A stretch of DNA of 55,229 nucleotides from Leifsonia sp. 71-9 (lineage in GTDB: Bacteria > Actinomycetota > Actinomycetes > Actinomycetales > Microbacteriaceae), in the NCBI RefSeq assembly GCF_001898805.1, contig NZ_MKVJ01000017.1, positions 400,866 to 456,094 on the forward strand, in the 5' to 3' direction. The position numbers and the translations under genes were made by a program. Positions 15,136-23,124 of this stretch are shown in pieces; position 1 is the stretch's first letter, and each line of letters begins with the position of its first letter. The notes beneath the pieces are model-generated. The model was not told where the DNA came from, ran no database searches, and worked only from the letters and a program-made list of their open reading frames with translations.

Positions 15136-16602
15136 TCAGACCGTCTCGATCGCGGCCGGCGCCTCCTCGGCCTGCGCCGGAGCACCCGGCTTCTCGCCAC
15201 CCGCGCGCCGCCGGGTCGCCGGGACGAGGAAGGCGAGGACGAGCGGCACCGCGCTCAACGCCAGCACCCACCAGAACGTCGCGTTGAACGCGCCGAGCGC
15301 CTGGCTCGCCGTGGTCGCGCCCGTGAGGTACTGCTGCAGGACGACGGCGATCACCGTCACGCCGAACGGGGCGCCCACCTGCTTCACGAGGTTGAAGGCG
15401 GCGCTGCCGCGGGGCGTCTCCGCGTGGCTGAGGCTCGCGAAGGCGAGCGTCATGACGGGGAGCGAGACGGCGGCCATCCCGAACCCCTGCAGGAACTGCC
15501 CCGCCAGGAGCAGCACGTCTCCGCCGGACGCGCCGGCGAGGGCGAACGGCAGCGTTCCGATCATCGCGAGCACGACGCCGCCGGCGATGACGAACCGGGT
15601 GTCGATCCGGTCGCCGAGCCTCCGGTTGACCAGGATGAAGCACATCGTGCCGAGCCCTTGCGGGATGAGCAGCAGCCCCGTCGTGAACACGGACTCCCCG
15701 CGGATCTGCTGGTAGAAGAGCGGCAGCAGGAACATCAGGGCGTAGATCGAGAAGCCGCTCAGGAACGTGATGACGCTGCCGACCCCGAAGCTGCGCCGCG
15801 CGAAGACGCGCACGTCCAGGAGGGCCGGCCGCGACGAGCGGAACGACCACGCGGTGAACCCGGCGAGAAGCGCTGCGCCGATCGCGAGCGGGAGCCAGGC
15901 GTCGACGGCCGCGAAGCCGTCCGGGGTGGCGCCGCGGCTGATGCCGTAGGCCAGGGCGACGACGCCGGGGGTCAGGAGCGCGAACCCGAGGAGGTCGAAG
16001 CGGTGCGACGACTCCCTTCCGCCCCGCGGCAGGAGGAGCGGAGCCAGCACGAGCGCCGCCAGGCAGAGGGGGGCGTTGACGAAGAACAGCCAGCGCCAGC
16101 CGACCGAGTCGATGAGGGAGCCGCCGATCAGCGGGCCGAGGATCGGGCCCAGCTGGGCGACCAGGCCGATCGTCGCGATCGCCCGGCCGATCCGCTCCTT
16201 GCCTGCCGCCCTCGTGAGGATCGTGATGGTGATGGGGAGCACCATCCCGCCGCCGACGCCCTGGAGCACGCGGAAGCCGATGAGGCTCGGCAGGTTCCAG
16301 GCGAGGCCGCAGAGCACCGAGCCGAGCAGGAAGGCGGCGACCGCGAACATCCACATGCGCCGCGCGCCGAATCGCTCGGACGCCCATCCCGAGACCGGGA
16401 CGACGGCGACGTAGGCCAGGAGGTAGCCGGTCACGACCCACTGCGTCTGGGCGACGGTGGCGTGGAACACGGTGTGGAAGTGGTCGAGCGCGATGTTGAC
16501 GATCGTCGAGTCGAGGATCGTCGTGATCGCCCCGAGGAGCAGCACGAGGCTGATCAGATTGAGCCGGCGCGAGCTCACGGCGGCGGGTGGGGTCATGGTC
16601 AT
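15136..16602 (-). CDS. MFS multidrug efflux transporter, DHA2 (EmrB/QacA) family
   Basis: A 488-residue membrane protein with about 14 hydrophobic segments, the length of the DHA2 family. Typical motifs are LDSTIVNIAL in helix 1 (residues about 30-39), the motif A variant WASERFGARRMW, LGFRVLQGVGGG-like motif B (FRVLQGVGGGMVLPI) and motif C GPILGPLIGGSLID. It should export drugs or other hydrophobic compounds by proton antiport. ATG at 16602 or 16596 are both possible. It is divergent from a TetR regulator, and a palindrome between them overlaps its promoter, so TetR repression is likely. Confidence 0.9.
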   Translation of the reverse strand: MTMTPPAAVSSRRLNLISLVLLLGAITTILDSTIVNIALDHFHTVFHATVAQTQWVVTGYLLAYVAVVPVSGWASERFGARRMWMFAVAAFLLGSVLCGLAWNLPSLIGFRVLQGVGGGMVLPITITILTRAAGKERIGRAIATIGLVAQLGPILGPLIGGSLIDSVGWRWLFFVNAPLCLAALVLAPLLLPRGGRESSHRFDLLGFALLTPGVVALAYGISRGATPDGFAAVDAWLPLAIGAALLAGFTAWSFRSSRPALLDVRVFARRSFGVGSVITFLSGFSIYALMFLLPLFYQQIRGESVFTTGLLLIPQGLGTMCFILVNRRLGDRIDTRFVIAGGVVLAMIGTLPFALAGASGGDVLLLAGQFLQGFGMAAVSLPVMTLAFASLSHAETPRGSAAFNLVKQVGAPFGVTVIAVVLQQYLTGATTASQALGAFNATFWWVLALSAVPLVLAFLVPATRRRAGGEKPGAPAQAEEAPAAIETV

Positions 16603-16611
16603 GAGCAGTAA

Positions 16612-16631
16612 ACTACACCGTGCAGTGTAGT
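16612..16631. promoter_or_regulatory. Palindromic operator between efflux pump and TetR gene
   Basis: ACTACAC-N6-GTGTAGT is a perfect inverted repeat. On the minus strand a promoter can be drawn across it: TTTACT, 17 bases, TAGTTT, just ahead of the efflux gene. A TetR dimer bound here would block it. This is the expected auto-regulated divergent arrangement. Confidence 0.7.
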
Positions 16632-16675
16632 AAGTAAACCGATGAGTAAGATCGTGGGGGAATCAGGGAGGTCCG

Positions 16676-17308
16676 ATGCAGACGACGACGCCGGCGAAGG
16701 GTGTCCGCGAGGGGTCGGCGCAGAAGCGGGAGGCGATCCTCGCCGCCGCGCGCGAGCTCTTCCTCGCCGACGGGGTCGAGCGGACCAGCGTGGACGCGAT
16801 CGCCGCGAGCGCCGGCGTCTCCAAGCGCACCGTCTACGACTACTACGGCGACAAGCGGAACCTGCTCCTCGCCGTGGTCGAGCAGGCCGTCGACGCGCTC
16901 GGCGCGGCCGTCACCGCCGCCATCGACGCCAACCTCCGCGGCGACATCGAGATCGAGTGTGCACTGACGCGGTTCGCGCAGGACATCACCGCCACCGCGC
17001 TCGGCTCCTCCGACTACATCGCGCTGGTGCGCCTGCTCTCCACGGAGTCGGTGAACCTGCCCGAGCTCTGGGACAAGCACTGGAACGTGGGCGAGCCGGA
17101 GGACGCCGTGGCCGAGCGGTTCGCGGAGTTCGACCGTCGCGGGCTGCTCGTCACCCCCGACCCGCGCCTCGCCGCCGACCACTTCGTGGCCCTCACCGTC
17201 TCCTCGTTCGCCAGCACGCTCGGCCGCCCGATCGAACGCGACGAGCAGCAGACGCAGCACCTGATCGTCGAAGGGGTGCGGGCCTTCCTCCGGGCCTACG
17301 GGGCCTGA
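16676..17308 (+). CDS. TetR/AcrR family repressor
   Basis: A 210-residue regulator. The N-terminal TetR HTH is clear at residues about 18-62: REAILAAARELFLADGVERTSVDAIA, then AGVSKRTVYDYYGDKRNLLLAV. The rest is an all-helical ligand-binding domain of the TetR_C type (LPELWDKHWNVG, DEQQTQHLIVEGVRAFLRAYG). AGGGAGG lies a few bases before the ATG. It is divergent from the DHA2 efflux gene, with a 20-base palindrome between, so it most likely represses the pump and itself until a drug-like ligand binds. Confidence 0.9.
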   Translation: MQTTTPAKGVREGSAQKREAILAAARELFLADGVERTSVDAIAASAGVSKRTVYDYYGDKRNLLLAVVEQAVDALGAAVTAAIDANLRGDIEIECALTRFAQDITATALGSSDYIALVRLLSTESVNLPELWDKHWNVGEPEDAVAERFAEFDRRGLLVTPDPRLAADHFVALTVSSFASTLGRPIERDEQQTQHLIVEGVRAFLRAYGA

Positions 17309-17344
17309 CGCGCCGCGGTGCTCCCGGCTCGCGGGGCGCTTCCG

Positions 17345-17899
17345 CTAGGCCCCGCCCTCCTTGCGCGCGCGGAACGCGATCATGTTCACGCGGTTGCCGC
17401 AGCGGACGCTGCAGAAGCGCTTCGAGCCGTTGCGGGAGAGGTCGAGCAGCAGGCCGGTGCAGTCGTCGGCGGCGCACACCCGCAACCGGCCGGTCTCGTG
17501 CGAGCGGATGATGTCCACCAGCGCGAGTGCGATCTCCACCCGGATGCGCTCGGCCAGCGGCGCATCCTGCGGGGTCGCGTGCAGGTGCCAGTCGAAGCCG
17601 TCGTGGCGCAGCAGATAGGGGAGCGCGTGCGCGTCGGCGAGGATGCGGTTGACGGCCAGGGCCGCCTCGTCGCGGTCGAGTGACCAGATGCGCCGCACCA
17701 GGTCGCGGGTCGCGAGCACCTCCGCCAGCTCGGCGTCGCTGCCGTCCTTCCTCCCGGAGTACTGGTTGCGCGCGAGCAGCGAGGCCAGTTCGGCGGGGGA
17801 GGGGAGCTCGTCGCCTCCGCTGCGAGACGCGCCGGGCGCCGTGTTGCCGAGCTCGACGGCGAACGCGAGCGCGTCTTCTGTGTCAGGGGTGAAATGCAA
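17345..17899 (-). CDS. CGNR zinc-finger regulator with ABATE domain
   Basis: A 184-residue presumed DNA-binding protein. Residues about 1-130 form the ABATE domain (FAVELGNT, LATRDLVRRIWSL, LHATPQDAPLAERIRVEIALALVDII), and the C-terminal CGNR zinc finger has its four cysteines in RVCAADDCTGLLLD and RFCSVRCGNRVN. Such proteins act as transcription factors, with the N-terminal part proposed to bind a ligand. It is divergent from an EamA-type exporter at 17970, a pairing seen in other actinobacteria, and probably controls it. Confidence 0.88.
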   Translation of the reverse strand: MHFTPDTEDALAFAVELGNTAPGASRSGGDELPSPAELASLLARNQYSGRKDGSDAELAEVLATRDLVRRIWSLDRDEAALAVNRILADAHALPYLLRHDGFDWHLHATPQDAPLAERIRVEIALALVDIIRSHETGRLRVCAADDCTGLLLDLSRNGSKRFCSVRCGNRVNMIAFRARKEGGA

Positions 17900-17969
17900 G
17901 TTGACTCCTTACTCGCGACAAGACTAGCGTCAGGCTCATCATCCTCTTCGACCCTGACAGGTGACTCGC

Positions 17970-18926
17970 ATGTCGCACCGCCGCCCGACGACGCTCGGCC
18001 TCCTCATCGCGCTGCTCGCAGCGGCGACCTTCGGGATGTCGGGGGCGTTCATCAAGCCGCTGCTCGAGGGCGGGTGGTCGCCCGTCGCCGCCGTCACGCT
18101 GCGCGCGCTGATCGGCGGCCTCGTGCTCCTGCCGTTCGCGCTCCTGTCGTTGCGCGGGCGCTGGGCGGCCGCCTGGCGGGGCCGCTGGCGACTGCTCGGG
18201 ATGGCGTTGATCGGCGTCGCCGGGACGCAGGTCCTCTACTTCTCGGCGATCCAGCGCATCCCCGTGAGCACGGGCATCCTGATCGAATACCTGGCTCCCG
18301 TGCTGCTCGTCGCGGTGGCGTGGGCCCGCACCCGCCGTGCACCGCACGCGGTGGTGCTCATCGGGTCCGCGGTCGCGGTCATCGGACTCGTCTTGGTCGT
18401 CTCGCCCGGCGGTGCCGGCCGCCTGGACCCGCTCGGCATCCTGCTCGCCACGATCGCGATGATCGGCTGCGCCGCCTTCTACGTGATCGCCGCCCGGCCG
18501 AGCGACGGCCTCCCCCCGGTCGCCCTGGCCTCGGGCGGCCTGATCGTCGGAGGCCTCGCGCTCGGCGCCGTCGGCGCGACCGGACTCCTCCCCTTCACCA
18601 TGCGGTTCACGGACGTCGAACTTTTCGGACGGCCGACCGCATGGTGGGTGCCGCTCGCCGTGGTCGGCGTGCTCGCGACCGCCGTCGCCTACGCCTCCAG
18701 CATCACCGCCACCGAGCTGCTCGGGTCGCGCCTCGCCTCCTTCGTCGGGCTGCTGGAGGTCGTCGCGGCGAGCCTCTACGCCTGGCTGCTCCTCGGGGAG
18801 CGCCTGAGCCTCCTGCAGCTCCTCGGCGGACTGCTCATCCTGGGCGGCATCGTCCTCGTCCGCGCGGACAAGGGGGCGGATCCGGAGGTGGTGGCGGCGA
18901 GGCGGGTGCCCGAGCCGATCACCTGA
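17970..18926 (+). CDS. EamA/RhaT family (DMT) transporter
   Basis: A 318-residue inner-membrane protein with ten hydrophobic segments in two EamA repeats (residues about 8-145 and 155-300). Typical elements are LLAAATFGMSGAFIKPLLEGG in helix 1 and ELLGSRLASFVGLLEVVAASLYAWLLLGERLSL in the second repeat. DMT proteins of this type export amino acids or other metabolites. ATG at 17970 is chosen; GTG at 17961 is in frame. It overlaps the convergent small gene at 18919 by eight bases and is divergent from the CGNR regulator. Confidence 0.88.
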   Translation: MSHRRPTTLGLLIALLAAATFGMSGAFIKPLLEGGWSPVAAVTLRALIGGLVLLPFALLSLRGRWAAAWRGRWRLLGMALIGVAGTQVLYFSAIQRIPVSTGILIEYLAPVLLVAVAWARTRRAPHAVVLIGSAVAVIGLVLVVSPGGAGRLDPLGILLATIAMIGCAAFYVIAARPSDGLPPVALASGGLIVGGLALGAVGATGLLPFTMRFTDVELFGRPTAWWVPLAVVGVLATAVAYASSITATELLGSRLASFVGLLEVVAASLYAWLLLGERLSLLQLLGGLLILGGIVLVRADKGADPEVVAARRVPEPIT

Positions 18927-19320
18927 CCACGACGTCGGCCGTCTCGTTCATCCCGTCGCTGCGCGTCCACTCGAGCCGGATGCGCAGCGACCGCGCTCGA
19001 TCCGCCCGCACCTCGCAGAGCACCGGCAGCGTCTGGCGAGGATGAACCGTGTACGGCAGACGGACCGGCACCTCGAGATCGTCGCGCGGGTCGACGAGGA
19101 GCACCCGGGTGACGGTGACGGCCGACTCGCCGAGGTTCCGCAGCCGCACGAGCCTGCTCCCCACGGTGCGTTCGATGCGCCATCCGTCGGGGGCGGTCTC
19201 CGGGTGCGAACGCGGGTCGCGCGTCGACCGCACGAGCACCCGCGTGGACAGAAGGGCCGACACCGACCCGAGGATGCTCCCGACCCCGTCCGGAGACGAC
19301 CAGTGTGCGAGCTCGATCAT
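18919..19320 (-). CDS. Hypothetical protein, beta-rich
   Basis: A 133-residue protein of unknown family. The central and C-terminal part alternates hydrophobic and charged residues (RIERTVGSRLVRLRNLGESAVTV, EVPVRLPYTVHPRQTLPVL, LRIRLEWTRSDGMNETADVVV), suggesting an immunoglobulin-like beta sandwich. No signal peptide is seen. Start is ATG at 19320 or GTG at 19323; no good ribosome site helps. Its stop overlaps the convergent EamA gene by eight bases, and it lies just downstream of the long catabolic operon ending at 19391, which could be read through into it. Confidence 0.55.
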   Translation of the reverse strand: MIELAHWSSPDGVGSILGSVSALLSTRVLVRSTRDPRSHPETAPDGWRIERTVGSRLVRLRNLGESAVTVTRVLLVDPRDDLEVPVRLPYTVHPRQTLPVLCEVRADRARSLRIRLEWTRSDGMNETADVVVR

Positions 19321-19390
19321 CACGGGGTCCCCGATCGTCGAGAGGGAGTGGAAGAGGTCCGGGAGGGTCGGCCGTCGAGCTGCGCAGAGG

Positions 19391-20818
19391 CTAGGGGACG
19401 ACGAGGGCGCCGTCGATCCGTCGGGGAATGTCGCTGTCGTCCGTGAGCTCGGGGGGCAACAGACGCGGCGGGCAGTCCTGATAGGCGGTCGGCGTCAGGA
19501 AGCGGCGGATCGCGGTCGCGCCGACCGAGGTGTGGACGGACGCGGTCGTGGCCGGCCACGGACCGCCGTGATGCTGGCTCCAGGCGATGGCCACTCCGGT
19601 CGGCCAGCCGTTGAAGATCACGCGGCCGACGCGGGCGGTGAGCTGATCGACCAGCGCGGTGACGTCGTCGGACGGCTCCAGATGAAGGGTGGCCGTCAGG
19701 GAGCCCTCGACCGCCTCCAGAGCCTGCGGCAGGTCCTGGCGACGGCGGTACCGGACGACGACGGTGACGGGACCGAAGCACTCGTCCGCGAAGTAGTCCG
19801 GACGAGAGAGGAACCGCTCCATGTCGATCGTGACGATGACCGGTGCCGTCTGCTCCTCCGTCGCGTAGCCCCGCAGGACGTCGTCCTCCTCGAGTTCCCC
19901 GGCCGCGAGGTGGTCGTCGAACGCGGTCCTCATCTGCTCGGTGAGGAGCGTCTGCGACGGCGCCAGCGCGAGACGGTCGCTCAGCGCCGTCAGGAGGCGG
20001 TCCCCGGCATCGCCGTCCGGGATGAACACGAGCCCGGGCTTCGTGCAGTACTGGCCGCCGTCGCGGGTGAACGAGTCGACGAGCCCGGTGGCGATCGACT
20101 CCGCTCGAGCCAGGGCGGCGGCCTCGGTGACGACGACCGGGTTGATGCTTCCGAGCTCGCCGTAGAACGGGATCGGCGCCGGACGGGAGGACGCGAGGTC
20201 GAAGAGCGCCCGGCCGCCGGTCGTGGAGCCGGTGAAGCCGATCGCGCGGATCGCGGGATGCCGGACGAGCGCGACGCCGTCCTCCACCCCCTCGACCATG
20301 CCGAGGAGGCCTTCGGGAGCCTCCGCCTCCGCGAGCGTGCGGCGGCTCAGCTCGGCCACCCGTCGCGACAGACGCGGATGCCCGGGATGCGCTTTGACGA
20401 CGACGGGGCAGCCGGCGGCCAGAGCGGACGCGGTGTCGTTGCCGAGGACGGAGAAGGCGAAAGGGAAGTTGGATGCAGCGAACACACCGACCGGCCCGAT
20501 CGGCCGGAGGATTCTCCGCAGATCCGGTCGCGGCGGGGTGAGGGTGTCATCGGCGGTGTCGATGGTGGCTTCGAGGTAGGAGCCGTCGAGCACCACCGTC
20601 GCGAAGAACCTCAGCTGAGCGGCCGTCCGGGTGACTTCGCCGTCCAGCCGTGCCGCCGCCAGGTGAGTCTCCTCCGCGGCGATCGCGACCAGCTCCTCCC
20701 TGTTGCGCTCGAGCATGGTCGCGAGGGCATCGAGCCAATCGGCGCGCCGCGCTCGAGACGCGGAGGCGGCCGGAGCGGCGGCGTCGGTGGCGGCGGCGAC
20801 AGGGTCCTGGCGCGTCAC
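19391..20818 (-). CDS. Aldehyde dehydrogenase, alpha-ketoglutarate-semialdehyde type
   Basis: A 475-residue NAD(P)-dependent aldehyde dehydrogenase. Its overall pattern (GPVGVFAASNFPFAFSVLGNDTASALAAGCPVVVKAHPGHP, FTGSTTGGRALFDLA) is that of the 2,5-dioxovalerate (alpha-ketoglutarate semialdehyde) dehydrogenase branch. The catalytic Glu is in FYGELGSINP and the catalytic Cys in GGQYCTKPG (residue about 272). It is the last gene of the long operon; its start overlaps the end of the acyl-CoA dehydrogenase gene by four bases. It probably oxidises a C5 semialdehyde made in the pathway. Confidence 0.85.
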   Translation of the reverse strand: MTRQDPVAAATDAAAPAASASRARRADWLDALATMLERNREELVAIAAEETHLAAARLDGEVTRTAAQLRFFATVVLDGSYLEATIDTADDTLTPPRPDLRRILRPIGPVGVFAASNFPFAFSVLGNDTASALAAGCPVVVKAHPGHPRLSRRVAELSRRTLAEAEAPEGLLGMVEGVEDGVALVRHPAIRAIGFTGSTTGGRALFDLASSRPAPIPFYGELGSINPVVVTEAAALARAESIATGLVDSFTRDGGQYCTKPGLVFIPDGDAGDRLLTALSDRLALAPSQTLLTEQMRTAFDDHLAAGELEEDDVLRGYATEEQTAPVIVTIDMERFLSRPDYFADECFGPVTVVVRYRRRQDLPQALEAVEGSLTATLHLEPSDDVTALVDQLTARVGRVIFNGWPTGVAIAWSQHHGGPWPATTASVHTSVGATAIRRFLTPTAYQDCPPRLLPPELTDDSDIPRRIDGALVVP

Positions 20819-21978
20819 GCGAAGGCCGCCAGACCGGTGAGCGCGCGTCCGATCACGAGCGCGTGGATGTCGTCGGTGCCCTCATAGGTGCGGACCGCCT
20901 CCAGGTTGGCGGCGTGCCGCATGACCGGCCACTCGTTCGTGATGCCGTCCCCCGCGAGGATCGCCCTGGTCGTGTGCGCGATCTCCAGGGCCTCCCGGAC
21001 GTTGTTGAGCTTGCCGACGCTGATCTGCGCGGGCGTCAGCGCGCCTCGCTCTTTCAGCCGGCCGAGTCGATGCGCGAGGAGGACGCCCTTCTCGTACTCG
21101 ACGAGCATGTCGGCCAGCTTCGCCTGGGTGAGCTGGTGCTGACCGATGGGCTTGCCGAACACGGAGCGGGCGGTGCTGCGCTCCAGGGCCGCTTCCAGGC
21201 AGGAACGCGCCGCACCCATCGCGCCCCAGACGATCCCGAACCGGGCTTCGTTGAGGCAGCCGAACGGCCCGGAGAGCCCGTTCGCCCCTGGCAGGATCGC
21301 GTCGCCGGCGAGTCGCACCCCGTCGAGGACCACATCGCACTGGATCGACGCGCGCATGGCGAGTTTGCCGGTGATCGGCGTCGCGGTGAACCCCGGGGTG
21401 TCGGTGGGGACCAGGAAGCCGCGGACGCCGTCGGGGGTCGTGGCCCAGACGACGGCGACGTCGGCGATGCTCGCCAGGCCGATCCAGCGCTTCGTACCGT
21501 CCAGGACCCAGTCGTCGCCGTCACGCCGGGCGGTCGTCGTCATCGCGGCGGGGTCGCTGCCGCCCTGGGCCTCGGTCAGGGCGAAGCACCCGACGGCCTC
21601 GCCGCGCGCCATCCGCGGCAACCACGTCTGTTTCTGCGCCTCCGACCCGTACTTGTGGATCGCCGACATCGCCAGCGACCCCTGCACCGACACGAACGTT
21701 CGCCAGCCGCTGTCGGCAGCCTCGAGCTCGAGGCAGACCAGGCCGTAGGCGACGGCGCCTGTTCCTGCGCAGCCGTAACCGGACAGGTGCATGCCGAGGA
21801 ACCCCTGCTGACCGAGCAGGCCGATCAGTTCACGGCGGAAGTGCGCACGTTCGAAATCGTCCTCGATCACCGGGGCGATGCGTTCGCGGGCGAAGGCGCG
21901 GGCTTTCGCCTGCCATTCCCTTTCCGTGTCCGTCAGAAGGTCGTCGTAGTCGAACACGTGCTGGAGCTGGGTGGTCAT
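20815..21978 (-). CDS. Acyl-CoA dehydrogenase, glutaryl-CoA dehydrogenase-like
   Basis: A 387-residue flavoprotein, the usual length for the family. The FAD/substrate stretch CFALTEAQGGSDPAAM, the SGWRTFVSVQGSLAM segment with the Arg that binds the glutaryl carboxylate in glutaryl-CoA dehydrogenases, and the catalytic Glu in RTYEGTDDIHALVIGRA near the C-terminus all point to the GCDH branch. It would convert glutaryl-CoA to crotonyl-CoA and CO2. A class-III CoA transferase is encoded just upstream, a pairing typical of glutarate use. Family firm, exact substrate likely but inferred. Confidence 0.85.
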   Translation of the reverse strand: MTTQLQHVFDYDDLLTDTEREWQAKARAFARERIAPVIEDDFERAHFRRELIGLLGQQGFLGMHLSGYGCAGTGAVAYGLVCLELEAADSGWRTFVSVQGSLAMSAIHKYGSEAQKQTWLPRMARGEAVGCFALTEAQGGSDPAAMTTTARRDGDDWVLDGTKRWIGLASIADVAVVWATTPDGVRGFLVPTDTPGFTATPITGKLAMRASIQCDVVLDGVRLAGDAILPGANGLSGPFGCLNEARFGIVWGAMGAARSCLEAALERSTARSVFGKPIGQHQLTQAKLADMLVEYEKGVLLAHRLGRLKERGALTPAQISVGKLNNVREALEIAHTTRAILAGDGITNEWPVMRHAANLEAVRTYEGTDDIHALVIGRALTGLAAFA

Positions 21979-22005
21979 GGGGGCTCTTTCTCTCGTCGGG
22001 CGGCG

Positions 22006-23124
22006 CTACTGCGCCCAGAGTGCGCCGTTGTGCTCGCCCAGTGCCGGGGCGGCACGGCGATATCGAGCGGGTCGGGCGGGGAAGTGGATGGGGTTGGCCG
22101 GTTGTGTGCTCGAGCGCCCTGTCGTCGGATCGACGAAGCGGGCGATCGGCTCGAGGCCGAGGGAGGCGGCGAACGCGAACGCCTCCGGGATGGTGTTGAC
22201 GAGGCCGGCCGGGACCTGTGCCCTGGTGAGCGCGGAGACCCAGACGGCCGCTTCGTCGGTGCGGAGGGATTCCTCCAGCAGCACGCGGAGCCTGTCGCGG
22301 TCGCGCACGCGGTCGGCGTTCGTCGCGAACCTCGGATCGGCGGCGAGATCGAGCCGGAGCACGTCGCAGAGCCGGTGGAACTGCCGGTCGTTGCCGACCG
22401 CGATCACCAGGGGGCGGTCCGCGGCGAGGTACACGTCGTACGGCGCGATGCTGGGGTGGCCGTTGCCCAGCCGGGGCGGGGACTGGCCGGTCGCGAGGGA
22501 GCTGGACGCCTGATTGGTCAGGGCGGACAGCAGCGAGGTGAGCAGATCGACCTCCACGAGAACGCCCCGCCCCGTGCGCTCCCGCGCTCGAAGGGCCATC
22601 AGCACCCCGGAGAGCGCGTTCGACCCGGTGATGATGTCGACGAGCGCCACTCCGACCTTCGTCGGCCCTCCGTCCGGCTCGCCGGTGATGCTCATCAAGC
22701 CGCCCAGCGCCTGGACGAGGAGGTCGTATCCGGGGAGGGTCGCGGAGGACCCGAACCCCGTGATGGTGCAGTAGACCAGGCCCGGGTTCGCCCGCCGCAG
22801 GGTCGGCTCGTCGAGGCCGAAGCCGGCCATCACGCCGGGACGGAAGTTCTCGACGAGCACGTCGGCGCTCTCGGCGAGCGTGCGGGCGCGGGCGATTCCG
22901 TCCGGCCGCCGCAGGTCGCACACCACGGACCGCTTGTTCCGGTTGACCGACGCGAAGTAGGTGGAGTGGCCGTCCTCGTCCACGGGTGGCGCCCAGTGCC
23001 GGGTGTCGTCGCCCGCCGGACTCTCCACCTTGACGACGTCGGCGCCGTGGTCGGCCATCATCATCGTGGCGTACGGGCCGGCGAGCACGCGCGAGAAATC
23101 CACCACCCGGACTCCCGAGAGCAT
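22006..23124 (-). CDS. Class III CoA transferase (CaiB/BaiF family)
   Basis: A 372-residue CoA transferase. The N-terminus LSGVRVVDFSRVLAGPYATMMMADHGADVVKVE is diagnostic, and the catalytic Asp is in GYDLLVQALGG (residue about 157). Members next to glutaryl-CoA-dehydrogenase-like genes move CoA from succinyl-CoA to glutarate, which fits the following gene. The ATG touches the stop of the aldehyde dehydrogenase gene upstream with no gap. Length is slightly short of the common 390-410 residues but all core motifs are present. Confidence 0.88.
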   Translation of the reverse strand: MLSGVRVVDFSRVLAGPYATMMMADHGADVVKVESPAGDDTRHWAPPVDEDGHSTYFASVNRNKRSVVCDLRRPDGIARARTLAESADVLVENFRPGVMAGFGLDEPTLRRANPGLVYCTITGFGSSATLPGYDLLVQALGGLMSITGEPDGGPTKVGVALVDIITGSNALSGVLMALRARERTGRGVLVEVDLLTSLLSALTNQASSSLATGQSPPRLGNGHPSIAPYDVYLAADRPLVIAVGNDRQFHRLCDVLRLDLAADPRFATNADRVRDRDRLRVLLEESLRTDEAAVWVSALTRAQVPAGLVNTIPEAFAFAASLGLEPIARFVDPTTGRSSTQPANPIHFPARPARYRRAAPALGEHNGALWAQ

